From: Desulfobacterales bacterium | GTDB taxonomy: Bacteria; Desulfobacterota; Desulfobacteria; Desulfobacterales; JAQWFD01 | Assembly (NCBI GenBank): GCA_028704555.1 | Contig: JAQWFD010000016.1 | Span: 16,537-80,536 of the forward strand | Length of the DNA stretch: 64,000 nt | Direction of reading: 5' to 3' | Shown here: one piece after another, positions 9,306 to 18,028 of the stretch | How positions within the stretch are numbered: position 1 is the stretch's first letter | How the letters are laid out: the number at the start of each line of letters is the position of its first letter | The notes under the pieces: generated by a model | The model's database searches: none | The model's input: only the letters and a program-made list of their open reading frames with translations | What the model was told of the DNA's origin: nothing | Program-made: the position numbers and the translations under genes

Positions 9306-9711
9306 ACCTGTTTTTTTACCAGGTTCATAATAAAATTACTCTGGGAAAATGAAATAGTGACGACCTGATCGGGCATAACCTGCCAGGAAGCTGGCCGTAC
9401 GCATTCGTTTTCCATTATATGCCGATAATCAGAACAAAAGCGCCAGAGAATTTTTTCAGCTGTAAGCATGCCTATGGACATTTAGCAGCCATCAAATTGA
9501 TGTTAATACATATCACCGGCTAAATACGGTGTCAATCGATTACCATTAACCCTGCAACGCGACTTGTTTTTTAGAGCCCTTTAATTTCAAGGGGTTCTGT
9601 TCTTAATGTCTATGGCGTTTAATTAAAAACAGCATGTTAATTTTTAAGTATCGTTGTAGGGTTAAGCTGGAAACTGCCTTTCTGTGTTAATCGGAAGCCT
9701 TCCCCGAATGA
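9306..9711. other. Intergenic gap between tatD and tatA
   Basis: About 400 bases without a convincing reading frame. It should contain the tatA promoter reading leftwards; I see no clear -35/-10 pair, repeat or RNA gene. Confidence 0.5.
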
Positions 9712-10497
9712 TCAGGGCCGGGGGATACCGAATAATCTGCAACTGTTCGCCCATATCACCTCTGAAAGATATTCCGGATCTTCGTCTCTGACCTCAGCAA
9801 GCTTTAGTAGAACCCGCCTGACAAAGGCGGGCTCGTTTCTCCGGGTTCGGTTTCGTTCGGGCGTGGGGGTCAGATAGGGAGAGTCGGTTTCAATCAAAAG
9901 TCTTTCCGCGGGTATCATGGGGGCCAACCGCCGCAAATCCATGCCGCGGGAACAGAGGGTGATGATTCCGGTTATGCCGATGTACAGTCCCATGTCCAGA
10001 TATTGGTTTAATTCGGCTTCATTGCCGCTGAAACAGTGGATAACCCCTCTGATGCGGTGTTCGTGAGTCTTGAGAATATCCAGAAGCCGTCCCCGGCTCT
10101 CTCTTTCATGAAATATGACTGGCAGATTTAATGTCCCCGCTGTGTCAAGCTGACGGACCAGCCATTTCTCCTGAACGGCTTCGGGCGAATGCATCCGGTT
10201 AAAGTCCAGTCCGATTTCTCCCCAGGCGCGAACCTTCGGACTCGCTGCCAGGTGTTTGAGTTCGTCTATGACGGTCTCCGAACAGTTATTTGTCTCATGG
10301 GGATGCAGGCCAACCGAAGCGTAAATATCGGATCGGGATTCTGCTATGGATACTGCCTTCTTCGAAGAATCCGTGTTGACCCCGACTATCATCATCGCGT
10401 TTATGCCGCTGTCCTTTGCGCGCTGGATGACCAGGTCAATGTCTTCGTCAAATACGGGGTCATCTATGTGGCAGTGGCTTTCAAATAGTGTCAGCAT
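9712..10497 (-). CDS. tatD: TatD-family metal-dependent DNase/hydrolase
   Basis: 261 residues, full length for the family. TIM-barrel metallohydrolase with all metal ligands in place: HCHID near the N-terminus (residues 8-12), GEIGLDF, FHERE, IHCFSG and ETDSPYL. Family members act as 3'-5' nucleases in DNA repair/degradation; despite the name they are not needed for Tat transport. The start MLTLFESHCHID is standard. It is transcribed alone towards tatA, 400 bases away. The sequence does not distinguish TatD from the close paralogues YcfH/YjjV. Confidence 0.9.
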   Translation of the reverse strand: MLTLFESHCHIDDPVFDEDIDLVIQRAKDSGINAMMIVGVNTDSSKKAVSIAESRSDIYASVGLHPHETNNCSETVIDELKHLAASPKVRAWGEIGLDFNRMHSPEAVQEKWLVRQLDTAGTLNLPVIFHERESRGRLLDILKTHEHRIRGVIHCFSGNEAELNQYLDMGLYIGITGIITLCSRGMDLRRLAPMIPAERLLIETDSPYLTPTPERNRTRRNEPAFVRRVLLKLAEVRDEDPEYLSEVIWANSCRLFGIPRP

Positions 10498-10519
10498 GAC
10501 TTGATTCCTTTATTATTAA

Positions 10520-10676
10520 GGGCTCGCTCAGAAATAAGTTCGCAATTTTAAATGTTGAGGCGCCTGTCTGGCAAGACACGAAAGTGCAGGAATATCAAGC
10601 ATATTCCGAGCTTTCGTAACGCAGCCAGGCAGGATGCATCGGCGCTTAAAATGGGAAGTTATTTTTGAGTGAGCCC
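10520..10676. repeat. Palindromic dispersed repeat, family 2 copy A (157 bp)
   Basis: Terminal inverted repeat GGGCTCGCTCAGAAATAA against GGGCTCACTCAAAAATAA read from the other end, flanked by TAA on both sides (10517-10519 and 10677-10679). The centre folds further (GAAAG...CTTTC, GGAATAT...ATATTCC), so the whole unit can form one long hairpin. A second copy at 63153-63309 has the same 157-bp length and differs at only six positions by my count. Confidence 0.92.
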
Positions 10677-10780
10677 TAAGGGCCGGCGCAAATTGCCAGT
10701 TTCCTGGCTCCGGAATGCCGGTTTCTGGCATCATAACATAAGGATGCGATACAGGGTTGTCCATACGGCAATCGTATTAT

Positions 10781-10962
10781 TGAAAAGCAGGGCTTGATCA
10801 TAACTGCGGCCATATTCTCTTACGTGTAGTTTCGAAGTCCCGGCCGTTGCCGGCGTACGACATGGCCCCGGCATCCCCCCGTATCGTGCTGGAGAAGCCG
10901 GCAACGGGCGGGACGGACTCCGTGACATTGCAGCCGCAGTTATGATCAAGTCCTGCTTTTCA
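10781..10962. repeat. Palindromic dispersed repeat, family 3 copy A
   Basis: About 182 bp. Outer arms GAAAAGCAGGGCTTGATCAT and, inverted at the right end, GAAAAGCAGGACTTGATCAT; they continue inward as AACTGCGGC. The centre is G+C-rich (CCGGCCGTTGCCGGCG ... GCCGGCAACGGGCGGG). Related copies are at 17617-17761 and 60832-61044, a half copy is at 54678-54733 and a diverged end at 42227-42283. Confidence 0.85.
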
Positions 10963-11716
10963 TTAATTTCAGACTCCAGCGACAGAGTAATATCTAAAAG
11001 ACCTCCTGATGCCCCATTGTACTTGTTAATACAAGTGAGCAAGCATACTTCAGCAGGAGTTTCCGTACGGAGCCCGGGAAACGAAACCCGGCTATCGCCT
11101 TGCGTTTCATATGCGATTTATTTTAAGAATGTTATTCGATATCAGTATATTATGAACGCTGGCTCAGGTGCCATGAAATTTGGCAGCGGGCCTGAAATGG
11201 CTGTTTTTCCCATAACCGTTAGATTCAAGCGTTGATTCTCAAAATACTTCATGGGATTCAGTTAAAGGCCCCATCTTTTTTTTTGAACAGCATAACTTGT
11301 TTTAGAATAAACAATAGTTCATTTAACCCGATTTAATGAATATTATTCATTAAAAGTTGAAATCCGAATCTGCCGGTAAGGCCCGTCTTTATACGTTCCG
11401 GGCGGTTGTCTTCCTGATATTGAATGATACTGATGGGTTTTCCATCAGTATCTAACCTGTCGAGAAAGCCAAAGGGTCCGCATCCGGCATACGGGGTTTA
11501 ACATTGAATTCCTATAATATCAATATTTGGGGTTGACTAAATATCGTATTTGGGGTTGACTAAATATCGTTTGATTGGTAATGCAACAAGTTATCAGTTA
11601 ATAACAACTTATCAGTAAATATCATAGGAGGAGATCAAAAAAGGATAATTCCTGTCTAGGAGAAGTACTGCAGGTATTTTTAACATAGTATATTAATTAT
11701 ACTCCGGAGGTTAGAC
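10963..11716. other. Intergenic region upstream of nfnAB
   Basis: I see no credible gene between repeat family 3 and nfnA. Two features stand out: a perfect inverted repeat at 11332-11354 (arms TTTAATGAAT and ATTCATTAAA around ATT) and a 23-bp tandem duplication at 11524-11569. The rest is unremarkable. Confidence 0.5.
11524..11569 (+). promoter_or_regulatory. 23-bp tandem direct repeat before nfnA (operator candidate)
   Basis: The same 23-base unit occurs at 11524-11546 and 11547-11569 with no mismatch. Each unit contains TTGGGGTTGACTAAATATCG, and together with the preceding AA of the first copy shows an ATATTT...AAATAT dyad. The 23-base period is a little over two helical turns. It lies about 150 bases before the nfnA start, and TTGACT could act as a -35 element. 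Function is inferred only. Confidence 0.6.
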
Positions 11717-12547
11717 ATGTTTAAAATTGTAAATCGGCAAGAAATGGCAGAAGGTACTATAATTCTGAACGAAATCGAAGCCCCTTTGATCGCGAAGAAG
11801 GCACAGCCCGGCCAGTTTGTAATCCTGAGAGCCAATGAAACCGGCGAGCGCATTCCTTTGACGATGGCAGATTCTGACCCTGAAAAAGGGACCATCACGA
11901 TTGTTTACATGGTGGTTGGAAAATCCACTGCGCTGTTCAGGGACATGAAAGTCGGCGAAGGCTATCTGGACATCATCGGTCCTCTGGGAAAACCGACCCA
12001 TCTCGAAAAACTGGGCAAGGTCGTGTGCGTTGGCGGTGGTACCGGTGTGGCTGTACTGCACCCCATTACCCGAGGTCTCAAGGAAATCGGCAACGATGTA
12101 ACCTGCATTATCGGCGCAAAGAGCAAGAATCTGTTGATCCTGGAAGAAAAGATGAAAGCCGCATCCCATGATCTTCGCGTTTGTACGGATGATGGTTCCT
12201 ACGGCCATCCCGGTTTTGTAACCGAGCAGCTGAAGGACGTTCTGGAAAACAACAAGGACATTAAACTTTGTGTGGCCATCGGTCCTGTCCCGATGATGAA
12301 ATTTTGCTCATTGATGACAAAAAAATACAATGTGCCGACCATGGTCAGCCTGAATCCGATCATGGTTGATGGAACCGGGATGTGCGGCGGTTGCCGCGTG
12401 ACGGTCGGCGGCAAAACCAAATTTGCATGCGTTGACGGTCCCGAATTCGATGGCCATCAGGTTGACTATGATGAGCTGTTCAAACGTCTTGCATCCTATT
12501 TTCCGGAAGAAAAAAAGTGTATGGATGAATATTGCCGTCTTGCATAA
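11717..12547 (+). CDS. nfnA: NADH-dependent ferredoxin:NADP+ oxidoreductase, small (alpha) subunit
   Basis: 276 residues; CCGGAGGTTAGAC sets the start. Ferredoxin-NADP reductase-like flavoprotein: the N-terminal FAD beta-barrel is followed by an NAD(P)-binding half with GGGTGVAVLHPI at residues ~106-117. The C-terminal part holds a [2Fe-2S] site, DGTGMCGGCRVTV, with a later FACVDGPEFDGH. With NfnB it forms an electron-bifurcating transhydrogenase, linking NADH and reduced ferredoxin to NADP+ in the cytoplasm. The same family has been called sulfide dehydrogenase (SudB/A). The large subunit follows 92 bases downstream. Confidence 0.88.
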   Translation: MFKIVNRQEMAEGTIILNEIEAPLIAKKAQPGQFVILRANETGERIPLTMADSDPEKGTITIVYMVVGKSTALFRDMKVGEGYLDIIGPLGKPTHLEKLGKVVCVGGGTGVAVLHPITRGLKEIGNDVTCIIGAKSKNLLILEEKMKAASHDLRVCTDDGSYGHPGFVTEQLKDVLENNKDIKLCVAIGPVPMMKFCSLMTKKYNVPTMVSLNPIMVDGTGMCGGCRVTVGGKTKFACVDGPEFDGHQVDYDELFKRLASYFPEEKKCMDEYCRLA

Positions 12548-12589
12548 TTCCGGCAAATTTGAGGCGAAAGATTATAGACAGTTTATTTA

Positions 12590-12604
12590 AATGAATTGTT
12601 CATT
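12590..12604. promoter_or_regulatory. AATGAA-TTG-TTCATT dyad between nfnA and nfnB
   Basis: A perfect six-base inverted repeat, AATGAA/TTCATT, 36 bases before nfnB. It resembles the dyad at 11332-11354 upstream of nfnA (AATGAAT/ATTCATT), hinting at a shared regulator site. Inference only. Confidence 0.35.
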
Positions 12605-12639
12605 AATGATTTAAACAGATACGTTTTTCGGAGGATATT

Positions 12640-14040
12640 ATGGCTAAACAAGAAGCGATACTCAGACAGCCCATGCCGGAGCAGGATCCAAAGGTACGCG
12701 CAAGGAATTTTGAAGAAGTTCCCACGGGTCAGAGCCCGGAAACGGCTATGAAAGAGGCTGAAAGATGTCTGCAGTGTAAAAAACCGGCTTGCGTGGAAGG
12801 CTGCCCGGTGGGTGTTGATATTCCCGGTTTTATCGGGTTGATTAAAGAAGGAAAATTTACCGAATCCATCAGCAAGATCTGGGAAAAGAACGCCCTGCCG
12901 GCCGTTTGCGGACGTGTTTGTCCCCAGGAGCTGCAGTGTGAAGGTCTGTGCATCCTCGGCAAAAAGGGTGCCCCGGTTGCCATCGGTAACCTGGAGCGTT
13001 TTGTCGCAGATTATGAACGAAAGAATCGCCTGGCTACGAAGCCTGCGAAAGCTGCGGCTACCGGAAAGAAAATTGCCGTTGTCGGTTCCGGTCCTTCAGG
13101 GTTGACCGTTGCCGCTGACCTTATTCTCAAGGGCCACGCGGTTACATTGTTTGAAGCCTTTCATAAACCCGGCGGCGTTCTGGTTTATGGAATTCCTGAG
13201 TTCAGGCTTCCCAAAGAAATCGTTTTTTCAGAAGTGGACGGACTCAGTGCCCTGGGCGTTGACGTTCAGTGTGATGCGGTAGTTGGCAGAACCGTCAGTC
13301 TGGAAGAACTCTTTGAGCAGGGATATGACGCAATTTATCTGGGCGTTGGCGCAGGTCTGCCGACTTTCCTCAACCTTCCCGGCGAGAATCTGATCGGTAT
13401 CATGTCTGCCAATGAGTACCTGACCCGGTCCAACCTGATGAAAGCCTATCGGTTCCCGGAATATGACACTCCGATCATCCGAGGGAAAAAGGTTGTCACG
13501 CTGGGCGGCGGAAACGTGGCCATGGATTCGGCCAGAACCGCTCTTCGTCTGGGTGCTGAGGAATCCACTATCGTATATCGCCGTTCCAAAACAGAGCTTC
13601 CGGCAAGGGCTGCTGAAGTTCACCATGCTGAAGAAGAAGGCGTGAAATTCCATTTCCTGACAGCGCCGACCCAGTTCATGGGGGATGAAAAAGGTCGTTT
13701 GACTTCAATGGAAGGCCTTGTGATGGAGCTGGGCGAACCTGATGCATCCGGCAGGCGTCGTCCGATACCGATTCCGGGTTCCGAGTTCACCATTGAATGT
13801 GACCTGGTTATCATCGCTGTCGGTGCCGGACCCAACCCGCTGCTGACGCGGTCTACCCCGGCGCTTGGATTGAACAAGTGGGGTTATATCAACGCTGACC
13901 TTGTGACCGGAAAGACCACCATGAAAGGTGTCTGGGCCGGCGGCGACATCGTTACCGGTGCCGCAACCGTTATTCTGGCCATGGGTGCCGGTCGTGGCGC
14001 GGCTGACTCCATCGATGATTATCTCGCACGCGGCTGGTAA
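12640..14040 (+). CDS. nfnB: NADH-dependent ferredoxin:NADP+ oxidoreductase, large (beta) subunit (GltD-like)
   Basis: 466 residues, ATG preceded by CGGAGGATATT. The N-terminal ~110 residues carry Cys motifs for [4Fe-4S] clusters (CLQCKKPACVEGCPVG; CGRVCPQELQCEGLC), followed by an FAD-binding GSGPSGLTVAADL and an NADPH-binding GGGNVAMDSARTALRLGA, ending in the GD-box WAGGDIVTGAATVILAMGAGR. This is the glutamate-synthase-small-subunit fold; its pairing with nfnA and absence of gltB identify it as NfnB rather than glutamate synthase. NfnB holds the bifurcating flavin and the ferredoxin-reducing clusters. A strong terminator follows. Confidence 0.88.
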   Translation: MAKQEAILRQPMPEQDPKVRARNFEEVPTGQSPETAMKEAERCLQCKKPACVEGCPVGVDIPGFIGLIKEGKFTESISKIWEKNALPAVCGRVCPQELQCEGLCILGKKGAPVAIGNLERFVADYERKNRLATKPAKAAATGKKIAVVGSGPSGLTVAADLILKGHAVTLFEAFHKPGGVLVYGIPEFRLPKEIVFSEVDGLSALGVDVQCDAVVGRTVSLEELFEQGYDAIYLGVGAGLPTFLNLPGENLIGIMSANEYLTRSNLMKAYRFPEYDTPIIRGKKVVTLGGGNVAMDSARTALRLGAEESTIVYRRSKTELPARAAEVHHAEEEGVKFHFLTAPTQFMGDEKGRLTSMEGLVMELGEPDASGRRRPIPIPGSEFTIECDLVIIAVGAGPNPLLTRSTPALGLNKWGYINADLVTGKTTMKGVWAGGDIVTGAATVILAMGAGRGAADSIDDYLARGW

Positions 14041-14071
14041 CCAATACCGCCGTTTGTAACCCGATATAGAT

Positions 14072-14115
14072 AAAAAAACCGGCTGGATTCATCATGGAAT
14101 CCGGCCGGTTTTTTT
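14072..14115. terminator. Rho-independent terminator (bidirectional) after nfnB
   Basis: A 12-bp stem CCGGCTGGATTC / GAATCCGGCCGG (one G-U), followed by seven T and preceded by seven A, so it can serve nfnB on the plus strand and the convergent HD gene on the minus strand. Confidence 0.9.
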
Positions 14116-14175
14116 ATGAACAAGTTCAGCAGTCAGGATCTGAAGGCTATCGCGGAAAGCGCCAGGGGTGTCGTG

Positions 14176-14718
14176 TTATCCGAAAAGCGCCACCCACGAC
14201 AGAAACGTTTCGACTTTTTCAGGGCCGAAGCGCTCAAGACCTGCAATGATTTCCATAACGGATTTTTCTCTTGCCGGCAGCTGTCCGTCTTTGGAAAAGA
14301 AATTATCTGCGTAGCAGACAATCTGCTCCTCGATGGACAGCGGCATCATGTCCCGGTCCGGCAGCGGAAGTTTCTGCTTCCTGATATCTCTGGCCGACAG
14401 GCCGGTGCCGATATGACGTTCACAGACGAGAGCGTGGCGGAAAAGGCCCCTGCTTTCCAGAAACATTCTGCCCAGATAACCGTGACAGATATAGGGGTGG
14501 TCTCCGGAGCAGCCAAGCGAGGGTGCATCGGTGAAGCAGATGCCGATATCGTGAAGAAAGGCGGCTTCCTTGATAAACCCAAGATCCGGATTGAGGTATC
14601 TCACATTGGCGGCGGCTTCAAGCGCTTTTTCGGCAACATGCTGCCCGTGGTCTGTCAGCAACGCATACGACCGGGAATCCGGTCGGTAACAGGCTTTGAT
14701 AATTTCGATGTAATCCAT
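14176..14718 (-). CDS. HD-domain phosphohydrolase
   Basis: 180 residues. The HD superfamily signature is present: an upstream His (DHGQHVAEKAL), FLHDIGIC (residues ~55-62) and later conserved His/Asp positions (HPYICHGYLGR, CERHIG, ADNFFS). HD proteins hydrolyse phosphate esters of nucleotides or related substrates; the substrate here is unknown. The ATG follows immediately after the prfB stop (14719-14721), so it is translated from the lnt-prfB operon. It ends against the bidirectional terminator shared with nfnB. Confidence 0.8.
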   Translation of the reverse strand: MDYIEIIKACYRPDSRSYALLTDHGQHVAEKALEAAANVRYLNPDLGFIKEAAFLHDIGICFTDAPSLGCSGDHPYICHGYLGRMFLESRGLFRHALVCERHIGTGLSARDIRKQKLPLPDRDMMPLSIEEQIVCYADNFFSKDGQLPAREKSVMEIIAGLERFGPEKVETFLSWVALFG

Positions 14719-15817
14719 TCAGTGTTTTCCCGACAGCAGCATTCCCTCAATAAAAGGATCAATGGCGCCGTCTAAAACCGCATTGACGTTTCCGATTTCG
14801 ATATTGGTGCGATGGTCTTTGGCCATCTGATAGGGGTGAAGAACATAGGAACGAATCTGATTGCCCCAGGCGATATCGGATTTGCTGTCATGGATCTGTT
14901 GCATCTTGTCGTCCTGCTTTTGCTTTTCATGCTGATACAGCCGGGCGTTGAGTACTTTCATTGCAAGATCCTTGTTTCGGTGCTGGGACTTTTCCTGCTG
15001 GCACTGAACCACGATTCCTGTGGGCAGATGGGTGATGCGTATCGCACTGCTGGTCTTGTTGACGTGCTGTCCCCCGGCCCCGCTGGCCCTGAAAACATCG
15101 ATTCGAAGATCCTTTTCTTCAATGTCGATAACGATTTCCTCGTCGAGTTCCGGGTATACAAATACCGCTGCAAACGATGTATGGCGCTTTCCGCTGGCAT
15201 TGAACGGCGAGATACGGACCAGCCGGTGGATTCCGACTTCGGCTTTTAAATAACCATATGCGTAGGGGCCGCTGGCCGTGAAGGTCACGCTTTTGATTCC
15301 GGCTTCATCGCCCGGCTGAAAATCGATGAGTTCGATTTTAAATCCTCTGCGTTCGACCCATCGCAAATACATCCGGTAAAGCATCTCTGCCCAATCCTGT
15401 GCCTCTGTGCCGCCAGCGCCGGCATTGATGGAGACAATCGCATTGTTGGCATCATTTTCGCCGCTCAGCATCAGGTCAAGAGACATTTTCCTGATTCGCC
15501 GGTCAATATCCTCAAGCTGACCGGTCACCTCTTGCACGGCTTCTGAATTTGACTCATCCAGCGCCAGTTCCAGAAGAATGCCGGTTTCCTCAAGGTCATT
15601 GACAATGTGCCGGAAGGTGTCGACCTGGTCGGTCAGGACGGTTCGTTCTTTTAAGATGGCTTTTGTGGCTTCGGGATTATCCCAGAAATCTGTTCTGGAG
15701 ATCTGTGCTTCAATTTCTTTTAGCCGTTTTTCCTTGTCGGCAAGGTCAAAGGCAGCCTTTCAATGGTTCAATTTTTCGATACAGATCTTTAATGGTTTGT
15801 TTTAATTCCAACGACAT
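14719..15817 (-). CDS. prfB: Peptide chain release factor 2, with programmed +1 frameshift
   Basis: The ATG at 15817 is preceded by GGGGAGG. Codons 1-23 end in CTT followed by an in-frame TGA (15748-15746); skipping the T at 15748 gives CTT-GAC and joins the 342-codon main frame, for 365 residues in total, exactly the usual RF2 length. This is the classic autoregulatory CUU-UGA-C site: RF2 terminates its own synthesis when abundant. The upstream Shine-Dalgarno-like stimulator is weak (AAAGG). GAGGQHVNKT (peptidyl-tRNA hydrolysis loop) and the RF2-specific SPF tripeptide (RISPFNASGKRH) are present. Located between lnt and the HD gene, 29 bases after lnt. Confidence 0.95.
15745..15755 (-). promoter_or_regulatory. 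prfB +1 recoding site (CTT TGA C)
   Basis: On the minus strand the bases read TGC CTT TGA C. The slippery CUU codon before UGA, with a C after the stop, is the conserved RF2 frameshift signal. AAAGG lies four bases further upstream as the internal Shine-Dalgarno element. Confidence 0.92.
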
Positions 15818-15846
15818 AGTAACCTCCCCAACGGTTATAAACCGAT

Positions 15847-17439
15847 CTATGAATGATTCAATTTGATTCGTTTGCTGTAATTTTCAGGGAAAAATAGATA
15901 CCAGATTCCAAAAATAACTGCAACTGCTACGCAGGTTTTAGCAAAGATATCTCCATACCGGGTATAAAATGTTTTTAATTCCATAACTGCCACCGGGCGG
16001 GTAAGGGCTTTTTCTTCAAATAAAGCCGTAGATCCGGTAATCCGCCCTAATGGATCAATAAAGCCGCTGATCCCCGTATTTGCTGATCTGACAAGAAAGC
16101 GTTTGTTTTCAATTGCTCTGAAAATGGCCATCGAAAAATGCTGCCGGGGTGCGGCCGTTCTTCCAAACCATGCATCGTTGGTAATGTTCACCAGAAAACC
16201 GGCGTTGTTCAAGACAGCGGCTCTGGCCAGATCCGGGAAAATGATTTCATAGCAGATTTGAACGCCTAATTGCGTATCCTTCATGGAGAGGGTGCCGCCT
16301 GCGGTTCCCTGCCTGAAATCACCCGCCGCCTGAACCATTTTACCGATAAACGGCAGCCATTTATTTAAAGGGACATACTCTCCAAAAGGAACCAGATGCG
16401 CTTTGTCGTATTTTCCCGTGATGGCACCATTCGAGTTTATAAGATAAGCACTGTTGTAGTATTCGACAATTTTTTTTTGAACGAATGAGGGACTTCCGAT
16501 CAGAAAACAGGTGCCGGCGGATTGAATAGCGCTTTGCACAAGTCTGCCCAGAGCGCTGTTTTGTTGATAATAAAAGGGTGTGGCCGTTTCCGGCCAGACG
16601 ATCAGCTCCGGTTTGTCCGGACCGGCCGGTAGGGAAAGTCGAATATATTTTTCTGTTGTCCGCTGTTGAAAGGCCGGGTCCCATTTAATGGATTGATCCA
16701 CATTGCCCTGTACGATCATGGCCAGGCAGGTCGGTGCAGTACGAAGTTGATCGTCAACGGATTGGATGCGCCATGTTCCATACGACCAGGATGCGCCTGC
16801 AGCCAGAATCAGTACGGCCGCTGCCGTTGATGCCAGTGTGGGTGAAATCCGATGCCCCCCCCACGCGCTTTTGTTGACATAAAGCAATAATATCAGAAAG
16901 GCGGCATTGGCCAGTGCGATCAGAAACGATACACCGTAAACGCCGAATATGTCCGCCATCTGTATGATCGACAGCTGCTGATACTGGCTGTATCCCAGCA
17001 GTTCCCAGGGAAGGCCCGTCAGGAGAAAAGTGCGGATATATTCCAGTGCGGTCCATAACGCCGGGGATAAAAGCAGCAGCCGCATCGGGGAAGCGCATAA
17101 TGATGTCAGGAGCATTGAAAAAAAGGCGATGTAAGTCGCCAGCCAGGCCGCCAGGAGAAAAAGAACAGGGATGCTCAGCAACCAGGGCAGCTGACCATAG
17201 GTATGCATGGTATACGCGAGCCAGTACATCAATGTCAGATAGTGGGTCAGTCCGGCAATAAAACCCATTCGGAAACCTGCCCCCGGACGAAGCTGGCTTG
17301 ATCCATAGAGCAGGGGGATGAGCGCAAACCAGGCAAGCCATGTCATCGAGATGCCCGGAAACGATGCGGTCAGCATCAATCCGGACAGCATTGCACATAT
17401 AAGGGGGTTAACGTTTGTATGTCGGGGCATGAGATGCAT
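15847..17439 (-). CDS. lnt: Apolipoprotein N-acyltransferase
   Basis: 530 residues from the ATG at 17439; an in-frame TTG at 17505 would add 22 residues and neither has a clear ribosome site, so the start is uncertain. Integral inner-membrane enzyme that adds the third acyl chain to the N-terminal Cys of lipoproteins. About six transmembrane segments occupy residues 1-215, followed by a periplasmic nitrilase domain with the E-K-C triad visible as VWPETATP, KYDKAHLVPFGEYVP and VQICYEIIFPD, then a last transmembrane helix near the C-terminus (VAVAVIFGIWYLFF). First gene of an lnt-prfB-HD operon. Confidence 0.92.
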   Translation of the reverse strand: MHLMPRHTNVNPLICAMLSGLMLTASFPGISMTWLAWFALIPLLYGSSQLRPGAGFRMGFIAGLTHYLTLMYWLAYTMHTYGQLPWLLSIPVLFLLAAWLATYIAFFSMLLTSLCASPMRLLLLSPALWTALEYIRTFLLTGLPWELLGYSQYQQLSIIQMADIFGVYGVSFLIALANAAFLILLLYVNKSAWGGHRISPTLASTAAAVLILAAGASWSYGTWRIQSVDDQLRTAPTCLAMIVQGNVDQSIKWDPAFQQRTTEKYIRLSLPAGPDKPELIVWPETATPFYYQQNSALGRLVQSAIQSAGTCFLIGSPSFVQKKIVEYYNSAYLINSNGAITGKYDKAHLVPFGEYVPLNKWLPFIGKMVQAAGDFRQGTAGGTLSMKDTQLGVQICYEIIFPDLARAAVLNNAGFLVNITNDAWFGRTAAPRQHFSMAIFRAIENKRFLVRSANTGISGFIDPLGRITGSTALFEEKALTRPVAVMELKTFYTRYGDIFAKTCVAVAVIFGIWYLFFPENYSKRIKLNHS

Positions 17440-17908
17440 ATCTAATTCATATAAAAACCCGCATATTTGCAGGAGTGCAGGCAATACCTGTATAAACAGG
17501 GCCAAATGGAAAACAGTTATTCGAGTAAATTAACATCGAAATATTTTCTGTCAATGGAAAAGCGTGGGGGTGGATAAAAACAGCAACGCTGGAAAAATGG
17601 GGCGGAACAGGAAACAGGGCTTGGTCATGATTTCGGCCATATTTTGCTGTCCGAAGACTTGAAGTCCCGTCCGTTGCCGGCATCCCCCGGATCGTGCTGG
17701 AGAAGCCGGCAATGGGCGGGACGGACCCCGTGACATTGTGGCCGCAGTTGTGATCAAGCCCAAATTCTACGCCCCGCTGTTTCATAATAAGCAAGGTCCG
17801 CAAAGATTTTATTTTTTGGTGCCGTTGCACAAAATTTTTTATTGACAGAAGAGAAATTGCGGTTGTTTACTTGTAAAGTAAATGTTGCAACAAAATGAAG
17901 GTGGCCCT
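17440..17908. other. Intergenic gap upstream of lnt, holding repeat family 3
   Basis: No gene. The region contains repeat family 3 copy B (17617-17761) and the likely lnt promoter zone; no other feature is recognised. Confidence 0.5.
17617..17761. repeat. Palindromic dispersed repeat, family 3 copy B (145 bp)
   Basis: Ends GGGCTTGGTCATGATTTCGGCC and, inverted, GGGCTTGATCACAACTGCGGCC. The G+C-rich centre (GCCGGCATCCCCCGGATCGT ... GCCGGCAATGGGCGGGACGG) matches copy A at 10781-10962 closely but lacks the ACACGTAAGAGAAT portion of the arm. Confidence 0.85.
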
Positions 17909-18028
17909 GTGTCGATCTACGAATATGAACACACGGAAACGGAATGTTTTCTTGGGAAGATGTTTGAGGTGATGCAACGCATGAGTGACGAGCCCCTGAA
18001 ACGGGAAAAACCGGCCTGTGTTTCGTGA
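17909..18028 (+). CDS. Short FmdB-like zinc-ribbon protein, probably truncated
   Basis: 39 residues from a GTG start preceded by GAAGGTGG. It begins SIYEYEHTE and continues FEVMQRMSDEPLK, the hallmark pattern of FmdB-family small zinc ribbons (consensus 'PIYEYxC...FEVxQxxSDxPL'). Only two Cys remain, in TECFLG and PACVS, where a full zinc ribbon should have four, and it stops exactly where the second CxxC knuckle should begin. It is either a degenerate copy or a shortened variant. It lies alone between lnt and the ABC operon. Confidence 0.5.
   Translation: MSIYEYEHTETECFLGKMFEVMQRMSDEPLKREKPACVS

Noticed and set aside
8998..9330. Plus-strand ORF opposite tatA
   Set aside because: Low-complexity antisense of the TatA membrane and tail region; no ribosome site.
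10942..11235. ORFs in the repeat-rich gap upstream of nfnA
   Set aside because: They arise from palindromic repeat sequence and share no protein motif.
11524..11569. Tandem repeat as a replication iteron or CRISPR
   Set aside because: Only two adjacent units without spacers and no replication genes nearby; an operator is more likely.
12640..14040. Glutamate synthase small subunit
   Set aside because: No gltB is present and it pairs with a ferredoxin-NADP reductase-like subunit, so NfnB fits better.
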